Shown here in pieces: positions 12,135 through 20,792 of a DNA stretch of 64,000 nucleotides (positions are counted from its first letter, which is position 1; every line of letters begins with the position of its first letter). The position numbers and the translations under genes were made by a program. Under the pieces are notes generated by a model. The model was not told the origin of the DNA and did no database searches. It worked only from the letters and a program-made list of their open reading frames with translations. The stretch comes from Fischerella sp. PCC 9605 (GTDB lineage Bacteria > Cyanobacteriota > Cyanobacteriia > Cyanobacteriales > Nostocaceae), in NCBI RefSeq assembly GCF_000517105.1, contig NZ_KI912148.1, positions 1,904,200 to 1,968,199 of the forward strand. Reading direction: 5' to 3'.

Positions 12135-12851
12135 TTAAGAACTACTTATTTTGGTTGAGAACTCAGCATCTAAACCATCACTTTTGAGATGACCATCTTC
12201 CATGTAAACAATGCGATCGCCAATATCTAAAATGCGGTTATCGTGCGTAACCATTAAGATAGTACAACTCTGCTCTTTCGCTAGTTTATGCATCAATTCC
12301 ACCACATCTCGCCCAGACTTTTTATCAAGTGCAGCCGTAGGTTCATCTGCTAAAACTATTTTGGGGTGACTAACTAAAGCACGAGCGATCGCTACCCTTT
12401 GTCGCTGTCCACCTGACAAATTTTCAGCGTAATAATTCACGCGATCTTCCAAACCAACTTGTTCTAAAATAGCACTAGCTTTTGCATCTAAATCTTCATC
12501 TAATATCTCTTCATGTAATTCCAGAGACATTCGCACGTTTTGTTTTGCAGTTAAAAATGTCATCAGGTTATGTGCCTGAAATATATAACCAATCTGTCGG
12601 CGAATCTGTGTTAGCTGTCGCTTGCTAGCTCCACACATTTCTTGATTCAATATTTTCATATTACCTTCTTGAGCAGAACGCAAGCCACCCATCAAAGTCA
12701 GCAAGGTAGTTTTGCCTGAGCCAGATGGCCCGGTCATAATTACAATTTCTCCTGGATAAATATCTAAATTTATATCAAATAATACTTGCTTGCGAAGATT
12801 ACCTTGACCAAAGTAATGATTAAGATGACGAGCAGAAATAACTGGTTTCAT
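12135..12851 (-). CDS. devA: DevA-family ABC exporter ATP-binding protein
   Basis: This 238-residue MacB/LolD-type ATPase powers a DevBCA-like exporter. Walker A is GPSGSGKT (41-48), the Q-loop is near FQAHN (91-95), the signature is LSGGQ (145-149), Walker B is IVLADE (165-170), and the H-loop is His203. It is the last gene of the leftward operon that also holds devC and the HlyD-type devB. In Nostocales, DevBCA systems export glycolipids or other amphiphiles through a TolC-like channel. The substrate here is unknown, and its TetR control suggests a stress or efflux role rather than heterocyst envelope building. Confidence 0.9.
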   Translation of the reverse strand: MKPVISARHLNHYFGQGNLRKQVLFDINLDIYPGEIVIMTGPSGSGKTTLLTLMGGLRSAQEGNMKILNQEMCGASKRQLTQIRRQIGYIFQAHNLMTFLTAKQNVRMSLELHEEILDEDLDAKASAILEQVGLEDRVNYYAENLSGGQRQRVAIARALVSHPKIVLADEPTAALDKKSGRDVVELMHKLAKEQSCTILMVTHDNRILDIGDRIVYMEDGHLKSDGLDAEFSTKISSS

Positions 12852-12902
12852 AATTGTTAGTGGTTAGTAGTTAGTGGTTAGTTGTCGGTTGTTCTTTGTC
12901 CA

Positions 12903-12944
12903 ATGACTAATGACCAATGACCAATGACTAATGACTAATGACCA
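12903..12944. repeat. Six tandem ATGACYA heptamers between devC and devA
   Basis: Six perfect 7-bp steps (ATGACTA or ATGACCA) fill the devC-devA gap. They end five bases before the devC stop codon. Confidence 0.8.
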
Positions 12945-12948
12945 TCTT

Positions 12949-14112
12949 TTAAAACATATCAGCGGGGTCAGCAGCGCGAAGTTTTCGCATCGCAATTACC
13001 CCAGAAACACTGCACATAACAATTGTTAGTGACAGCACGAACACAGCACGGTCAAGTTTCATGCCAATAGGTATTAAAGTCGCAGCGTAGGTGATCTGAT
13101 ACAGCCCCATAGACAGCGCCATTCCTGGTATAAATCCTAACGCTGCTAGCAATAGAGCTTCTTGCATCAGCATAGCCATGAGATAGCGATCGCTATATCC
13201 CATTGCTTTGAGAGTGGCATACTCTGGTAAGTGATCGGAAACGTCAGCGTAGAGAATCTGGTAAACAATCACAATCCCAACGATGAATCCTACCGCCACT
13301 CCCAAACCGAAGATAAACCCAATTCCCTGATTACCCCAATAATTAATTTCTATCTGGGCAAATTCTTGAGGAGTTAGCACTTTCACATCTTTCGGCAAAC
13401 TTGCTTGCAGTTGCGATCGCACTTTTTGCACATTTGCACCTGGTTTCAAGTTAATCAACCCAACTGCTATTTGATTTGGCTGGTAGTTAGGAAAAAGTTT
13501 TAGGAACGTAGAATCACTGCTAATAATGTTACCATCGGCACCAAAAGACGCACCTAGCTGAAATAAGCCTACCGTTTGCACTGTTTGCCGATTCACTTCA
13601 GCTTCTACAGTTCCATGCTGTTTTACCAAGTTGGGAATGGGGCCGTATTCTGGTCGAGAAGCGCGATCAAATAACACCCGATTCAATAACTTCAGTTGAT
13701 CTAGGTGTTGGTTCACCTCGGGAAGGTTAAAAGGTGGATTTGCTGGATCAATTCCCCACACCAAAATCCCACGACTGAAGCGAGTTTCCGAATTGCGCCA
13801 TTGAGCGATATCAATATATAAAGGACGAACAGACTTTACCCCGTCATAAGCCAAGGTTTGCTGCAACCTTTCTCTAGGAAAGCTTTTAACGTAGAACAGC
13901 GTTTGGAATTGGGGATTAATCAAAACTAAATCCGCTTGTAGATTTTGGTGAGGCTTCGTGGCGCTATCAAACAGCGCATCTAATAGTCCCAGTTGCACAA
14001 ACATCAGCATGTCGGCAAAGGCTATCCCCGCTAGCGCCACCGCCAAGCGCGTTTTTTCTTTTTTTAATTGCAGCCATGCCAGGGGGGTGCGGCGAAATAG
14101 TTTGTGAAGCAT
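12949..14112 (-). CDS. devC: DevC-family ABC exporter permease
   Basis: This 387-residue FtsX/MacB-type permease is the membrane partner of the DevA ATPase. An N-terminal helix (about 23-47) is followed by a large periplasmic domain (about 50-255). Three C-terminal helices (about 260-288, 310-340 and 350-375) follow, with the conserved LPEYATLKAMGYSDRYL coupling segment between helices 2 and 3. The size is normal for DevC. It is 97 bp upstream of devA and shares its strand. Two damaged genes and an inserted element separate it from devB, which is usually adjacent. Confidence 0.92.
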   Translation of the reverse strand: MLHKLFRRTPLAWLQLKKEKTRLAVALAGIAFADMLMFVQLGLLDALFDSATKPHQNLQADLVLINPQFQTLFYVKSFPRERLQQTLAYDGVKSVRPLYIDIAQWRNSETRFSRGILVWGIDPANPPFNLPEVNQHLDQLKLLNRVLFDRASRPEYGPIPNLVKQHGTVEAEVNRQTVQTVGLFQLGASFGADGNIISSDSTFLKLFPNYQPNQIAVGLINLKPGANVQKVRSQLQASLPKDVKVLTPQEFAQIEINYWGNQGIGFIFGLGVAVGFIVGIVIVYQILYADVSDHLPEYATLKAMGYSDRYLMAMLMQEALLLAALGFIPGMALSMGLYQITYAATLIPIGMKLDRAVFVLSLTIVMCSVSGVIAMRKLRAADPADMF

Positions 14113-14191
14113 AGTGATAATCCTTTGGGGATAGGGAGATGGGGAGAGTGGGAGAGAGAGAAATAACCACTAACTACTAACTACTAACCAA

Positions 14192-14221
14192 TGTAGAGAC
14201 GTGCCATGGCACGTCTCTACA
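14192..14221. repeat. 30-bp perfect palindrome, core variant TGCCATGGCA
   Basis: The outer arms TGTAGAGACG / CGTCTCTACA match the copies at 23335 and 39041, but the ten central bases differ while remaining fully self-complementary. It overlaps the 3' end of the frameshifted GNAT gene. Confidence 0.8.
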
Positions 14222-14839
14222 ACTGACTAATGACTTGCTTCGGCGATCGCTTCATCGTCCACAGTTGGGAACCCCCCTTTGGTAATTCAACGGTTCTCAA
14301 AACTTCAAAACCATGTTTCTGATAGAAGCGGACGGCTTTTTCTGTAGTAGTCTGAAGATAGCAAGGCAATCCCTCAGTATCTGCCTGTTTGAGGACGGGT
14401 TGCAGAAGTAAACTACCAATTCCTTGCCCCTGATAAGCAGGTGCAACACCAAGCATCTCTAGATAGTAATGTGGCTGGGACATGTCACGTTTATGGTTTT
14501 CATCCAGTGTGGAGAATAGCGACATAAATCGCCCTACTCTATGCCAACCAACTTGGAAAGGTAAGGCAAGCGTCGAAAAATATTCAGGTTAGAATTTCCT
14601 GGAGGTGTCCAGGCTGCAACACCTTTCAAATTACCTGCCGTCGTGTATATATGGTTGTAAGGCAGGCTATAGCGCAAGCCTGTCTTAAAGTTCCACTTGA
14701 GGATATTCTCTCTTGAGTTTTCAGGAATAAAACGAAATATCGGATCGTCATAAAATGCATTTGCCAGAATTTCACTTGCCTCGTCAATTTGCGATTTTTT
14801 CAGAAGTACAATTTCAGCAGTCATCATAGTTTTCACCAC
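14217..14839 (-). pseudogene. Frameshifted GNAT acetyltransferase in the devBCA operon
   Basis: The N-terminal half (14534-14839, 101 codons, with EIVLLKKSQIDEASEILANAFYDDP) ends at a premature TAG after LSKLVGIE. The C-terminal half continues in another frame: GWHRVGRFMSLF leads into YLEMLGVAPAYQGQGIGSLLL with the acetyl-CoA-binding QGQGIG motif, up to 14217. The two halves join smoothly as a full-length GNAT of about 205 residues if one base is lost or gained near 14545. This is a recent single-base frameshift or an assembly error. It lies between DUF2834 and devC on the operon strand. Confidence 0.8.
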
Positions 14840-15022
14840 AACAAATCATTGAGAAATTGGTAAACACGTACAAAGTCAATCTTTGTCATTGCCAGCAACA
14901 AGCGTACTTTTTCTCTATCTCGTTCGATTCCACAGCAGTAAACGATTTTGCAACTAGCAATAACCAGTGTTGTCCAAGGGTAGGTTTTTCTTTGGAACAG
15001 CCGAAACCAAAACCGGGAAGTT

Positions 15023-15558
15023 CTACAAGACTGAATCCTCATATTCTGTAGATGTAGTGAGTCTAGTGCTAACTTTTTGCTTTTCTAACTGGCGCTGTCG
15101 CATAAGTAAAAACAAGGGAAGCGCAAACGAAACTCCAACCGTAAGAGTGCTGACAACAAAAACCCAGAGATATCGCATCCCTAGGGCGTGTTTTCAAACT
15201 CCTAAATGTCATTCTGAGCGAAATGAAATGAAGCGAAGAATCTCGTAAAAATCAGGGTTATAGAGATGCTTCACTACGCTGTCGCTTCGTACCCTACGGG
15301 AAGGCTACGCCTACAGCATGACAAAACTGATACTTTGAAAACACACCCTAGGCGCGTCCCTTCCCAAAACACAAACACCAAAAGAACTAGCCCTGAGACA
15401 ATTACATCCAGACCAAAAGAGGCACAAATGTGGTTGGCAAACATCAATTCAAAAAACAGCTTGATGTCAAAACCGTGGTCTAAAAGAAACATAACTAACG
15501 GAGAGTAGGGTAGGGCAAAGCCAAGAATGCAAAGTAGCAAGTAGATTCCTTGAAGCAT
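15023..15558 (-). pseudogene. DUF2834 membrane protein gene interrupted by a short inverted-repeat element
   Basis: The first part (from ATG 15558) encodes MLQGIYLLLCILGFALPYSP, then ANHICASFGLDVIVSGLVLLVFVFWEGTRLG, a DUF2834 protein with hydrophobic helices. The reading frame then runs into an inserted element. Beyond it, MRYLWVFVVSTLTVGVSFALPLFLLMRQRQL continues to a stop at 15023-15025. Removing the element with one CTAG copy restores EGTRLG-MRYLWVF exactly in frame, giving about 121 residues. DUF2834 function is unknown. As it stands only the N-terminal 70 or so residues plus a foreign tail can be made. Confidence 0.9.
15185..15347. mobile_element. 163-bp MITE-like element with 15-bp terminal inverted repeats and CTAG flanks
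   Basis: The left end GGGCGTGTTTTCAAA (15185-15199) and right end TTTGAAAACACACCC (15333-15347) are inverted repeats with one mismatch. Both ends are flanked by CTAG (15181-15184 and 15348-15351), and the empty site reconstructs an intact gene. It has no coding capacity. Inside is a second palindromic repeat, TGTCATTCTGAGCG...CAGCATGACA (about 15207-15321). Duplication at TA within CTAG is known for IS630-family transposases, so an IS630-type helper is plausible. None is in the window. Confidence 0.85.
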
Positions 15559-15588
15559 GTTGAGAACCTCTTTTGATTGATTGCACTT

Positions 15589-15608
15589 ATATCAAACATT
15601 CGTTATAA
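15589..15608. promoter_or_regulatory. Candidate second TetR operator (ATATCAAACATTCGTTATAA)
   Basis: This 20-mer matches the palindrome in front of the operon's TetR gene at 18086 at 17 of 20 positions. It lies 31 bp upstream of the DUF2834 start and just after devB, so it could control an internal promoter for the distal half of the operon. This is inferred from the repetition of the motif. Confidence 0.45.
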
Positions 15609-15625
15609 ATTAGGACAAAAAAACT

Positions 15626-16912
15626 TTACAATTCAATCGCTGTCTGTACCTGTAAGTTAGTCAAGGCACTGACTCGCTTGCTATCTTCGGGGTTGAGGTG
15701 GATTTTGACTTCTACGACGCGGCGATCCAGATTTTCTCCTGGTTGATTGCTGAAGACGTTTTGTCTGTTAACTTGTAACCCTATCTGTGCAACAGTTCCT
15801 TGCAATTCCCCAGAAAATGCTTGACCGGTAATTACAGCCTGCTGTCCAAGTTGAACTTTGCCGATGTCTGTTTGATAAACCTCTGCTACTACTAACATCT
15901 GGTTGGTTTGTCCCAAATCGGCAATCCCAGCATCAGCGATTTTCTCTCCTGTTCGTGTGTGAATTTTGATAATTTGCCCTGCGATCGGTGCGCGGATATA
16001 AGCTTGTTCTAGGTTAGTTTGTGCCTGTCTCAATGCTGCGATCGCATTATCTACCTCTGCTTGTGCCGCCTGCACATCCACAGGACGAACTTCAGAAATT
16101 TGGTTGAGAGTTGCTCTTGCTGATTTTAATTCTTCTTGTCGAGATGTCTGGATGCGTTTAAGGTTTGCTTGTGCCTCAGCAAGTTCTTGCTGTCGGGATG
16201 CTTGGATGCGTTTGAGGTTGGCTTGTGCTTCGTTAAATTGTTGCTGTGCTGTTTGCAAAGCCAAGCGTTTACTGTCTAGTAAAGATGTAGAAATTGCTCC
16301 CTCTTGATACAGTGTTTGATAGCGTTGGAATTCCAAGTTGGCATTTGTTAGTTCCGCTGTTAGACGCGCCATGTTTGCTTTTTGGGCTTGGACTTCTGTT
16401 TGTTGTTCTGCTGCCAAACGGGCGATCGCTGCTTTTTGTGCCTCAATTTCTGTTGCTTGTTCTGCTTGAACTCGGCTGATATTTGCTTGCTGTGCCTGAA
16501 TTTCTCCGGTTTTTGCCCCTGCTTTTACCTGTGCTAATTTGGCTTGGCTGATCTTCAGTTGTTCTTTTGCCTGTGCTAAGGCATCTTGCAAGCGTTTTTG
16601 AGAATCCAAAATTGCTAACACTTGTCCCGCTTGCACGCGATCGCCTTCTTTGACAAGCCACTTAGCCAGGCGATCGCCATCCAGCGCCAAAGGTGCAGAC
16701 AAGTGAATCACTTCTCCTGCTGGTTCCAAGCGTCCGAGGGCTGTGACTTTTTTGACAGGGGGAGGAGTATCTGTGGTTGGAGGCTCGGACTTAGTGATTA
16801 AGCTGTATTGAGAAATGCCGTAAAAGGCGATCGCGCCAGTAATTGCAGTAGCAGTTATTACCAAAAAAATCAACCGCTGTCCTGGAGATTTTGAGAAAAA
16901 TTGTTGAGCCAT
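15626..16912 (-). CDS. devB: DevB/HlyD-family membrane fusion protein
   Basis: This 428-residue periplasmic adaptor links the DevCA inner-membrane exporter to an outer-membrane TolC-like channel. A single N-terminal helix (about 12-31) is followed by a lipoyl half (VTALGRLEPAG...VQAGQVLAILDS). A long alpha-helical hairpin (about 110-300) contains repeated QA-rich heptads such as AQQANISRVQAEQATE and EAQANLKRIQASRQ. The second lipoyl half carries AYIRAPIAGQIIKIHTRTGE, and a beta-barrel domain ends the protein. Residues about 205-275 show an internal near-duplication (EAQANLKRIQxSRQ, twice). It belongs with devC and devA downstream and with tetR and GNAT upstream. Confidence 0.92.
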   Translation of the reverse strand: MAQQFFSKSPGQRLIFLVITATAITGAIAFYGISQYSLITKSEPPTTDTPPPVKKVTALGRLEPAGEVIHLSAPLALDGDRLAKWLVKEGDRVQAGQVLAILDSQKRLQDALAQAKEQLKISQAKLAQVKAGAKTGEIQAQQANISRVQAEQATEIEAQKAAIARLAAEQQTEVQAQKANMARLTAELTNANLEFQRYQTLYQEGAISTSLLDSKRLALQTAQQQFNEAQANLKRIQASRQQELAEAQANLKRIQTSRQEELKSARATLNQISEVRPVDVQAAQAEVDNAIAALRQAQTNLEQAYIRAPIAGQIIKIHTRTGEKIADAGIADLGQTNQMLVVAEVYQTDIGKVQLGQQAVITGQAFSGELQGTVAQIGLQVNRQNVFSNQPGENLDRRVVEVKIHLNPEDSKRVSALTNLQVQTAIEL

Positions 16913-16926
16913 ATTTCTTCTTCAAC

Positions 16927-17451
16927 TTAAGCATTTAAATGAGAGTGACTGCATAATTGAAGCTGACGATAGATTTTTTTGTGTTTATCCCCCCACATGC
17001 TTTCTTCACGAATAATATGAAAGCCATATTTCTCATAAAGAGTCTGTGCAGTAGCTTCGTTTGGATCGGTAGATGTGTATAGTCTGAGAAATTTTTTACC
17101 TGTTGCCTTTGTTTTGTTAATAGCAAACTCTAACAATTTTTTCCCAATTCCTTGTCCTCTAAACAGAGGATCTACACAAAGCCATCCCAGCCAATTAGCT
17201 TCAGCTTCATCTCGCTTGTAGCAATATAAGCCTGTAATTCCGATAACTTTATTGGAATTTTCATCAATGGCAACCCAATACTTTAGCTGACTTACTCCAG
17301 CCCAGAAAAATCCTATTTTATAAAGCCAATTATCCTGAAATAAACTTGCTCTAAGACTGGCTTTTTCTAGAATGCTTTGGTATGGAAAGACTATGTCTAC
17401 TAGATTAATTGCCTCATCAAGAGTTTGAGGAGATAAAGGTTTGATTAGCAT
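16927..17451 (-). CDS. GNAT-family N-acetyltransferase
   Basis: This 174-residue acetyltransferase has the acetyl-CoA loop FRGQGIGKKLLEFAI and the C-terminal TLYEKYGFHIIREE motif of the family. The target molecule is unknown. In an exporter operon it may modify the exported compound or a toxic substrate. It lies between the TetR gene and devB, 14 bp before devB, so it is surely co-transcribed. I chose ATG 17451; a GTG at 17475, four bases past the tetR stop, would add eight residues. It is distinct from the frameshifted GNAT further down the operon. Confidence 0.85.
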   Translation of the reverse strand: MLIKPLSPQTLDEAINLVDIVFPYQSILEKASLRASLFQDNWLYKIGFFWAGVSQLKYWVAIDENSNKVIGITGLYCYKRDEAEANWLGWLCVDPLFRGQGIGKKLLEFAINKTKATGKKFLRLYTSTDPNEATAQTLYEKYGFHIIREESMWGDKHKKIYRQLQLCSHSHLNA

Positions 17452-17478
17452 AGCTTTCTGTACTTTTAACAACACAAG

Positions 17479-18069
17479 CTAATCATATTTTATACTAGCT
17501 TTTTGATGATTCAAATAACTTGTTAACATGTTCACTAGCAATTCCTCCTGTTGGGCATAAGAAATGGTTTCACCTTCATACATTCGCCCTACCAGCAAAC
17601 CGCTGACAAAAATCATTACAAACTCAGATAAAGCTTTATCTTTTATTTGCAAATAGTCAGCAATAGCCTGTCTCGTGTATTCCCAACTTTTTCTCAGGAT
17701 TTGATTATTCAATATCTCAGTTCGTTCTTGTTGCTGATAGAAATCAAACCCCAGCAGAGTTTGTTTAAAAAAATAATCTTCGTTTTTGACCATAAAATTA
17801 AATAAGGCTTTGATACGCTCTGGTAAAGTTTTGGCATCTCCTGCCTCAGCAAGAAAATTCAAAATGTCCTGCTGTGTTTGCTCTTCGACTAACTGCAAAT
17901 ACAAAGCTTCTTTACTGGGAAAATAATGATACAACGTTCCCGTAGAAACCCTTAGCTCTTTGGCTATCTCTCGCATGGTGATAGAGGCATAACCCTTCTG
18001 GGCAAATAGGTCAAAGGATTTCATCAACAATTCTTTGCGGTATTGTTCACGATCAACAATCTTGGGCAT
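17479..18069 (-). CDS. TetR-family transcriptional repressor of the devBCA operon
   Basis: This 196-residue regulator has the N-terminal helix-turn-helix SITMREIAKELRVSTGTLYHYFPSKEALY (about 29-57) and a helical ligand-binding domain typical of TetR. It heads a leftward operon with a GNAT enzyme, devB, two damaged genes, devC and devA. The likely model is ligand-released repression of its own operon. A palindromic 20-mer lies 17 bp upstream of the ATG, and a close relative lies before DUF2834. The ligand and exported substrate are unknown. Confidence 0.92.
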   Translation of the reverse strand: MPKIVDREQYRKELLMKSFDLFAQKGYASITMREIAKELRVSTGTLYHYFPSKEALYLQLVEEQTQQDILNFLAEAGDAKTLPERIKALFNFMVKNEDYFFKQTLLGFDFYQQQERTEILNNQILRKSWEYTRQAIADYLQIKDKALSEFVMIFVSGLLVGRMYEGETISYAQQEELLVNMLTSYLNHQKASIKYD

Positions 18070-18085
18070 TACGAGAAAAATATTT

Positions 18086-18105
18086 ATATCGAACGTTAGT
18101 TATAT
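18086..18105. promoter_or_regulatory. Candidate TetR operator (ATATCGAACGTTAGTTATAT)
   Basis: The 20-mer is a near-palindrome centred on AACGTT with flanking C/G and TAT/ATA pairs. It lies between 17 and 36 bp upstream of the tetR start codon, where it would overlap the promoter. A similar site is at 15589. The operator role is inferred from position and symmetry. Confidence 0.55.
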
Positions 18106-18162
18106 AATAAGTTATAAAGAAAAATTTGAAAAGGTAGTTGACTGATTTTTTTTACCCAATCT

Positions 18163-18849
18163 CTACAGAGTGTCTGGATCTATGCCTAGCGATCGCAGTT
18201 TCTGTGCTAATTTTTGAGCGCGTTGTTCAGCGACTTCAGCACGTTCATCTCCAGTCGCTAGCAGCGTACCATCTTGGTAGCACCAGCGTAACCACACATC
18301 TTGTCTACCTTCAAATTCGCCTTGCCAGAGAGTTAAACCTAAACCGACTTGTTCTAACCAAGTTTCTGTAGTTTCAAAATAGCGCCTACCGCGAATTTCA
18401 TAAACACGCAACGCCTGTTCTGATAATTGTTGGGTGGGGTCGTATACTACGTAGTAACTCGCCCGCATGTGTTCGTAAGTTTTTAGTTTACTGCCTAGTT
18501 CATCACCTTCTTTGTTAGAAACTATTTCAATCACCACCTCCGGTGGCTTGCCAAACTTCCAAAGCATATAACAACGGTTTTGTTTCTCCCACCAGTTATC
18601 AGCCACTTGGACATCTAAGCTAAGAAAAACATCAGGTACAATTGGAGGCTGTCCGTCAGTATGATATATGCCAACGTTAGCCTCGGCTAAAAAAGTTTGG
18701 TTTTGTAATGAACTGTAAAGAGAGCTAACTAACAGGCGTTGTTGTTTAGCAGAAGCAAAATTATCTACAGGTGTATCATCTTCAGTAACTAGCTGGCTAG
18801 CATCTGGCACATAATAATCATCATTATTGATTAAAAGTTGCTCAACCAT
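18163..18849 (-). CDS. Uma2-family (DUF820) putative restriction endonuclease-like protein
   Basis: This 228-residue protein belongs to the PD-(D/E)XK-fold Uma2 family, which is greatly expanded in cyanobacteria and of unproven function. Core residues are visible: PDVFLSLD (Asp), then PPEVVIEIVSNKEGDELGSKLKTYE with the EI-V-K catalytic arrangement, then YYVVYDPTQQ. The C-terminal tail (about 195-228) is a charged coiled-coil ending KLRSLGIDPDTL, also typical. I prefer ATG 18849; a GTG at 18864 would add five residues. It is 93 bp upstream of the TetR gene on the opposite side of its promoter. Confidence 0.85.
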   Translation of the reverse strand: MVEQLLINNDDYYVPDASQLVTEDDTPVDNFASAKQQRLLVSSLYSSLQNQTFLAEANVGIYHTDGQPPIVPDVFLSLDVQVADNWWEKQNRCYMLWKFGKPPEVVIEIVSNKEGDELGSKLKTYEHMRASYYVVYDPTQQLSEQALRVYEIRGRRYFETTETWLEQVGLGLTLWQGEFEGRQDVWLRWCYQDGTLLATGDERAEVAEQRAQKLAQKLRSLGIDPDTL

Positions 18850-18968
18850 GAGTTTACCCACCACTTGAGAGCGATATTTCTAGGTTAGTTGATTCAATAA
18901 AACACCTGTAACAATATTAATTAGACCAACTCACACAAGCGATCGCATCGCATCTTTCCACAAAACCT

Positions 18969-20447
18969 ATGCTCACCCAAGACAAACAACAACGCAACTG
19001 GCAACCCATCATCAAAGAATTCGAGGCTGTAGTTGGCAAAAATGGGGTAGTGCAACGCCGTGAAGAACTCATTACCTATGAGTGCGATGGACTCACCAGC
19101 TATCGCCAACGTCCGGCGGTAGTGGTGTTACCCAGAACTACAGAACAAGTGGCGGCGGTGGTGAAGATATGCAATAAATACTCTGTCCCCTTTATAGCCC
19201 GTGGTTCTGGTACAGGTTTATCGGGTGGTGCTTTGCCGATAGAAAATAGCGTTTTGATTGTCACTTCATTGATGCGGCAAATTTTGAGTGTAGATTTAGA
19301 AAACCAGCGCGTTGTTGTGCAACCAGGGGTGATTAATAACTGGGTAACGCAAACAGTCAGTGGCGCTGGTTTCTACTATGCTCCCGATCCCTCCAGTCAA
19401 ATCATCTGTTCTATCGGTGGTAACGTTGCTGAAAACTCCGGTGGAGTACATTGTCTCAAGTATGGTGTCACCACCAATCACGTTTTAGGGTTAAAAATCG
19501 TCACTGCTGAAGGTGAAATTCTAGACTTGGGCGGAGAAATTCCCGAAATGCCTGGTTACGATTTAACGGGTATATTTGTTGGTTCGGAAGGCACGCTGGG
19601 TATTGCCACAGAAATTACGCTTAGAATTCTCAAAAGTGCGGAATCAATCTGCGTACTTTTAGCAGATTTTACTAGTATTGAAGCAGCAGGGGCAAGTGTT
19701 TCTGATATCATCAGTGCAGGGATTATTCCTGGTGGTATGGAAATTATGGATAATCTCAGCATTAATGCAGTGGAAGATGTGACAGCCTTAAATGTTTATC
19801 CCCGTGATGCAACGGCAATTTTGTTAGTAGAAATTGATGGTTTGGCAGTAGAAGTTGCAGCGAATAAACAAAGAGTAGCGGAAATTTGTAAACAGAATGG
19901 TGCGCGTAATGTTACTTCTGCTAGAGATCCAGATCAGCGCTTAAAATTATGGAAAGGACGCAAAGCTGCCTTTGCCGCTGCTGGACATTTAAGTCCTGAT
20001 TATTACGTGCAAGATGGAGTTATTCCTCGTACTCAACTGCCTTATGTACTGCAAGAGATTGAGGCATTGAGTCAGAAATACGGTTATCGCATTGCCAATG
20101 TATTTCATGCTGGTGATGGCAATCTTCACCCACTGATTCTTTATGATAACTCTGTTCCAGGTGCATTAGAGATAGTGGAAGAAGTAGGGGGGGAAATTCT
20201 TAAGTTATGCGTGAAAGTTGGTGGCAGTATTTCTGGTGAACATGGCATTGGTGCAGATAAAAAATGCTATATGCCGGAGATGTTCACGGAAGCTGATTTA
20301 GAAACTATGCAATGGGTACGCCAAGTTTTTAATCCTAAAGGTTTAGCCAATCCAGAGAAAATTTTTCCGACTCCGCGTACTTGTGGGGAAGCAGCAAGAG
20401 CTTTGGGCGAGAGTGCCAAAAATATTGAAGGAGTTGAAAGATTTTAA
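18969..20447 (+). CDS. glcD: FAD-linked glycolate dehydrogenase subunit GlcD
   Basis: This flavoenzyme (492 residues) oxidises glycolate, the product of 2-phosphoglycolate formed by Rubisco oxygenation, to glyoxylate in photorespiration. The FAD-binding PCMH domain (about 45-225) shows PFIARGSGTGLSGGALP and FYYAPDPSSQ. The C-terminal FAD-oxidase domain has NVFHAGDGNLHP and SISGEHGIGADKKCYM, and ends NPKGLANPEKIFP. The length fits GlcD. It is preceded by the divergent Uma2 gene and followed by a dispersed repeat and a small RNA gene. No glcE or glcF is in the window; in cyanobacteria these are usually unlinked. Confidence 0.95.
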   Translation: MLTQDKQQRNWQPIIKEFEAVVGKNGVVQRREELITYECDGLTSYRQRPAVVVLPRTTEQVAAVVKICNKYSVPFIARGSGTGLSGGALPIENSVLIVTSLMRQILSVDLENQRVVVQPGVINNWVTQTVSGAGFYYAPDPSSQIICSIGGNVAENSGGVHCLKYGVTTNHVLGLKIVTAEGEILDLGGEIPEMPGYDLTGIFVGSEGTLGIATEITLRILKSAESICVLLADFTSIEAAGASVSDIISAGIIPGGMEIMDNLSINAVEDVTALNVYPRDATAILLVEIDGLAVEVAANKQRVAEICKQNGARNVTSARDPDQRLKLWKGRKAAFAAAGHLSPDYYVQDGVIPRTQLPYVLQEIEALSQKYGYRIANVFHAGDGNLHPLILYDNSVPGALEIVEEVGGEILKLCVKVGGSISGEHGIGADKKCYMPEMFTEADLETMQWVRQVFNPKGLANPEKIFPTPRTCGEAARALGESAKNIEGVERF

Positions 20448-20452
20448 ATGAA

Positions 20453-20537
20453 TTAGTACAGCTTTGCGTAAAAGAGTAGTGATTGAAAACGCACTAGCAG
20501 CGCAGAGTCTTGTGCAAAAATTTCGCTATGAACTTAT
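20453..20537 (+). repeat. Dispersed repeat family A, copy 2
   Basis: It starts TTAGTACAGCTTTGCGTAAAA six bases after the glcD stop codon. It carries AACGCACTAGCAGCGCAGAGTC and AATTTCGCTATGAACTT, then fades out without the right-hand end seen in copies 1, 3 and 4. Confidence 0.7.
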
Positions 20538-20744
20538 GTGTGGTGGAGGAGATATTTTAGTTGCGATCGCTAAACTCGGCACTCAAAAAAATTGAAAAAT
20601 TGCAATCATAATTTCTTCCAAAACAAATCTATAATCTCTAGAAACTATGCTTGACAACCTTTACCAAAATCATATTTTTTATTAGCTGTAGTCATCATTA
20701 ACAATATTACCAGAATAATAAAAACTAACATGTTAAGTTAATAA

Positions 20745-20786
20745 GTGTTACTTTATACTATTTGAATTTATTATAAACGTTATACT
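20745..20786 (+). promoter_or_regulatory. NtcA-activated promoter (GTG-N8-TAC box plus TATACT)
   Basis: GTG TTACTTTA TAC (20745-20758) differs from the NtcA consensus GTA-N8-TAC at one base. The -10 box TATACT is at 20781-20786, which predicts a start near 20793. That places the centre of the NtcA box 41.5 bp upstream, the class II activator geometry known for NtcA. No protein gene follows, only a two-hairpin transcript. Confidence 0.7.
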
Positions 20787-20792
20787 ATTTCT

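Noticed and set aside
12135-14112. Heterocyst-specific devBCA glycolipid exporter
   Set aside because: The families match, but the TetR and GNAT context and the split between devB and devC argue for a paralogue with another substrate.
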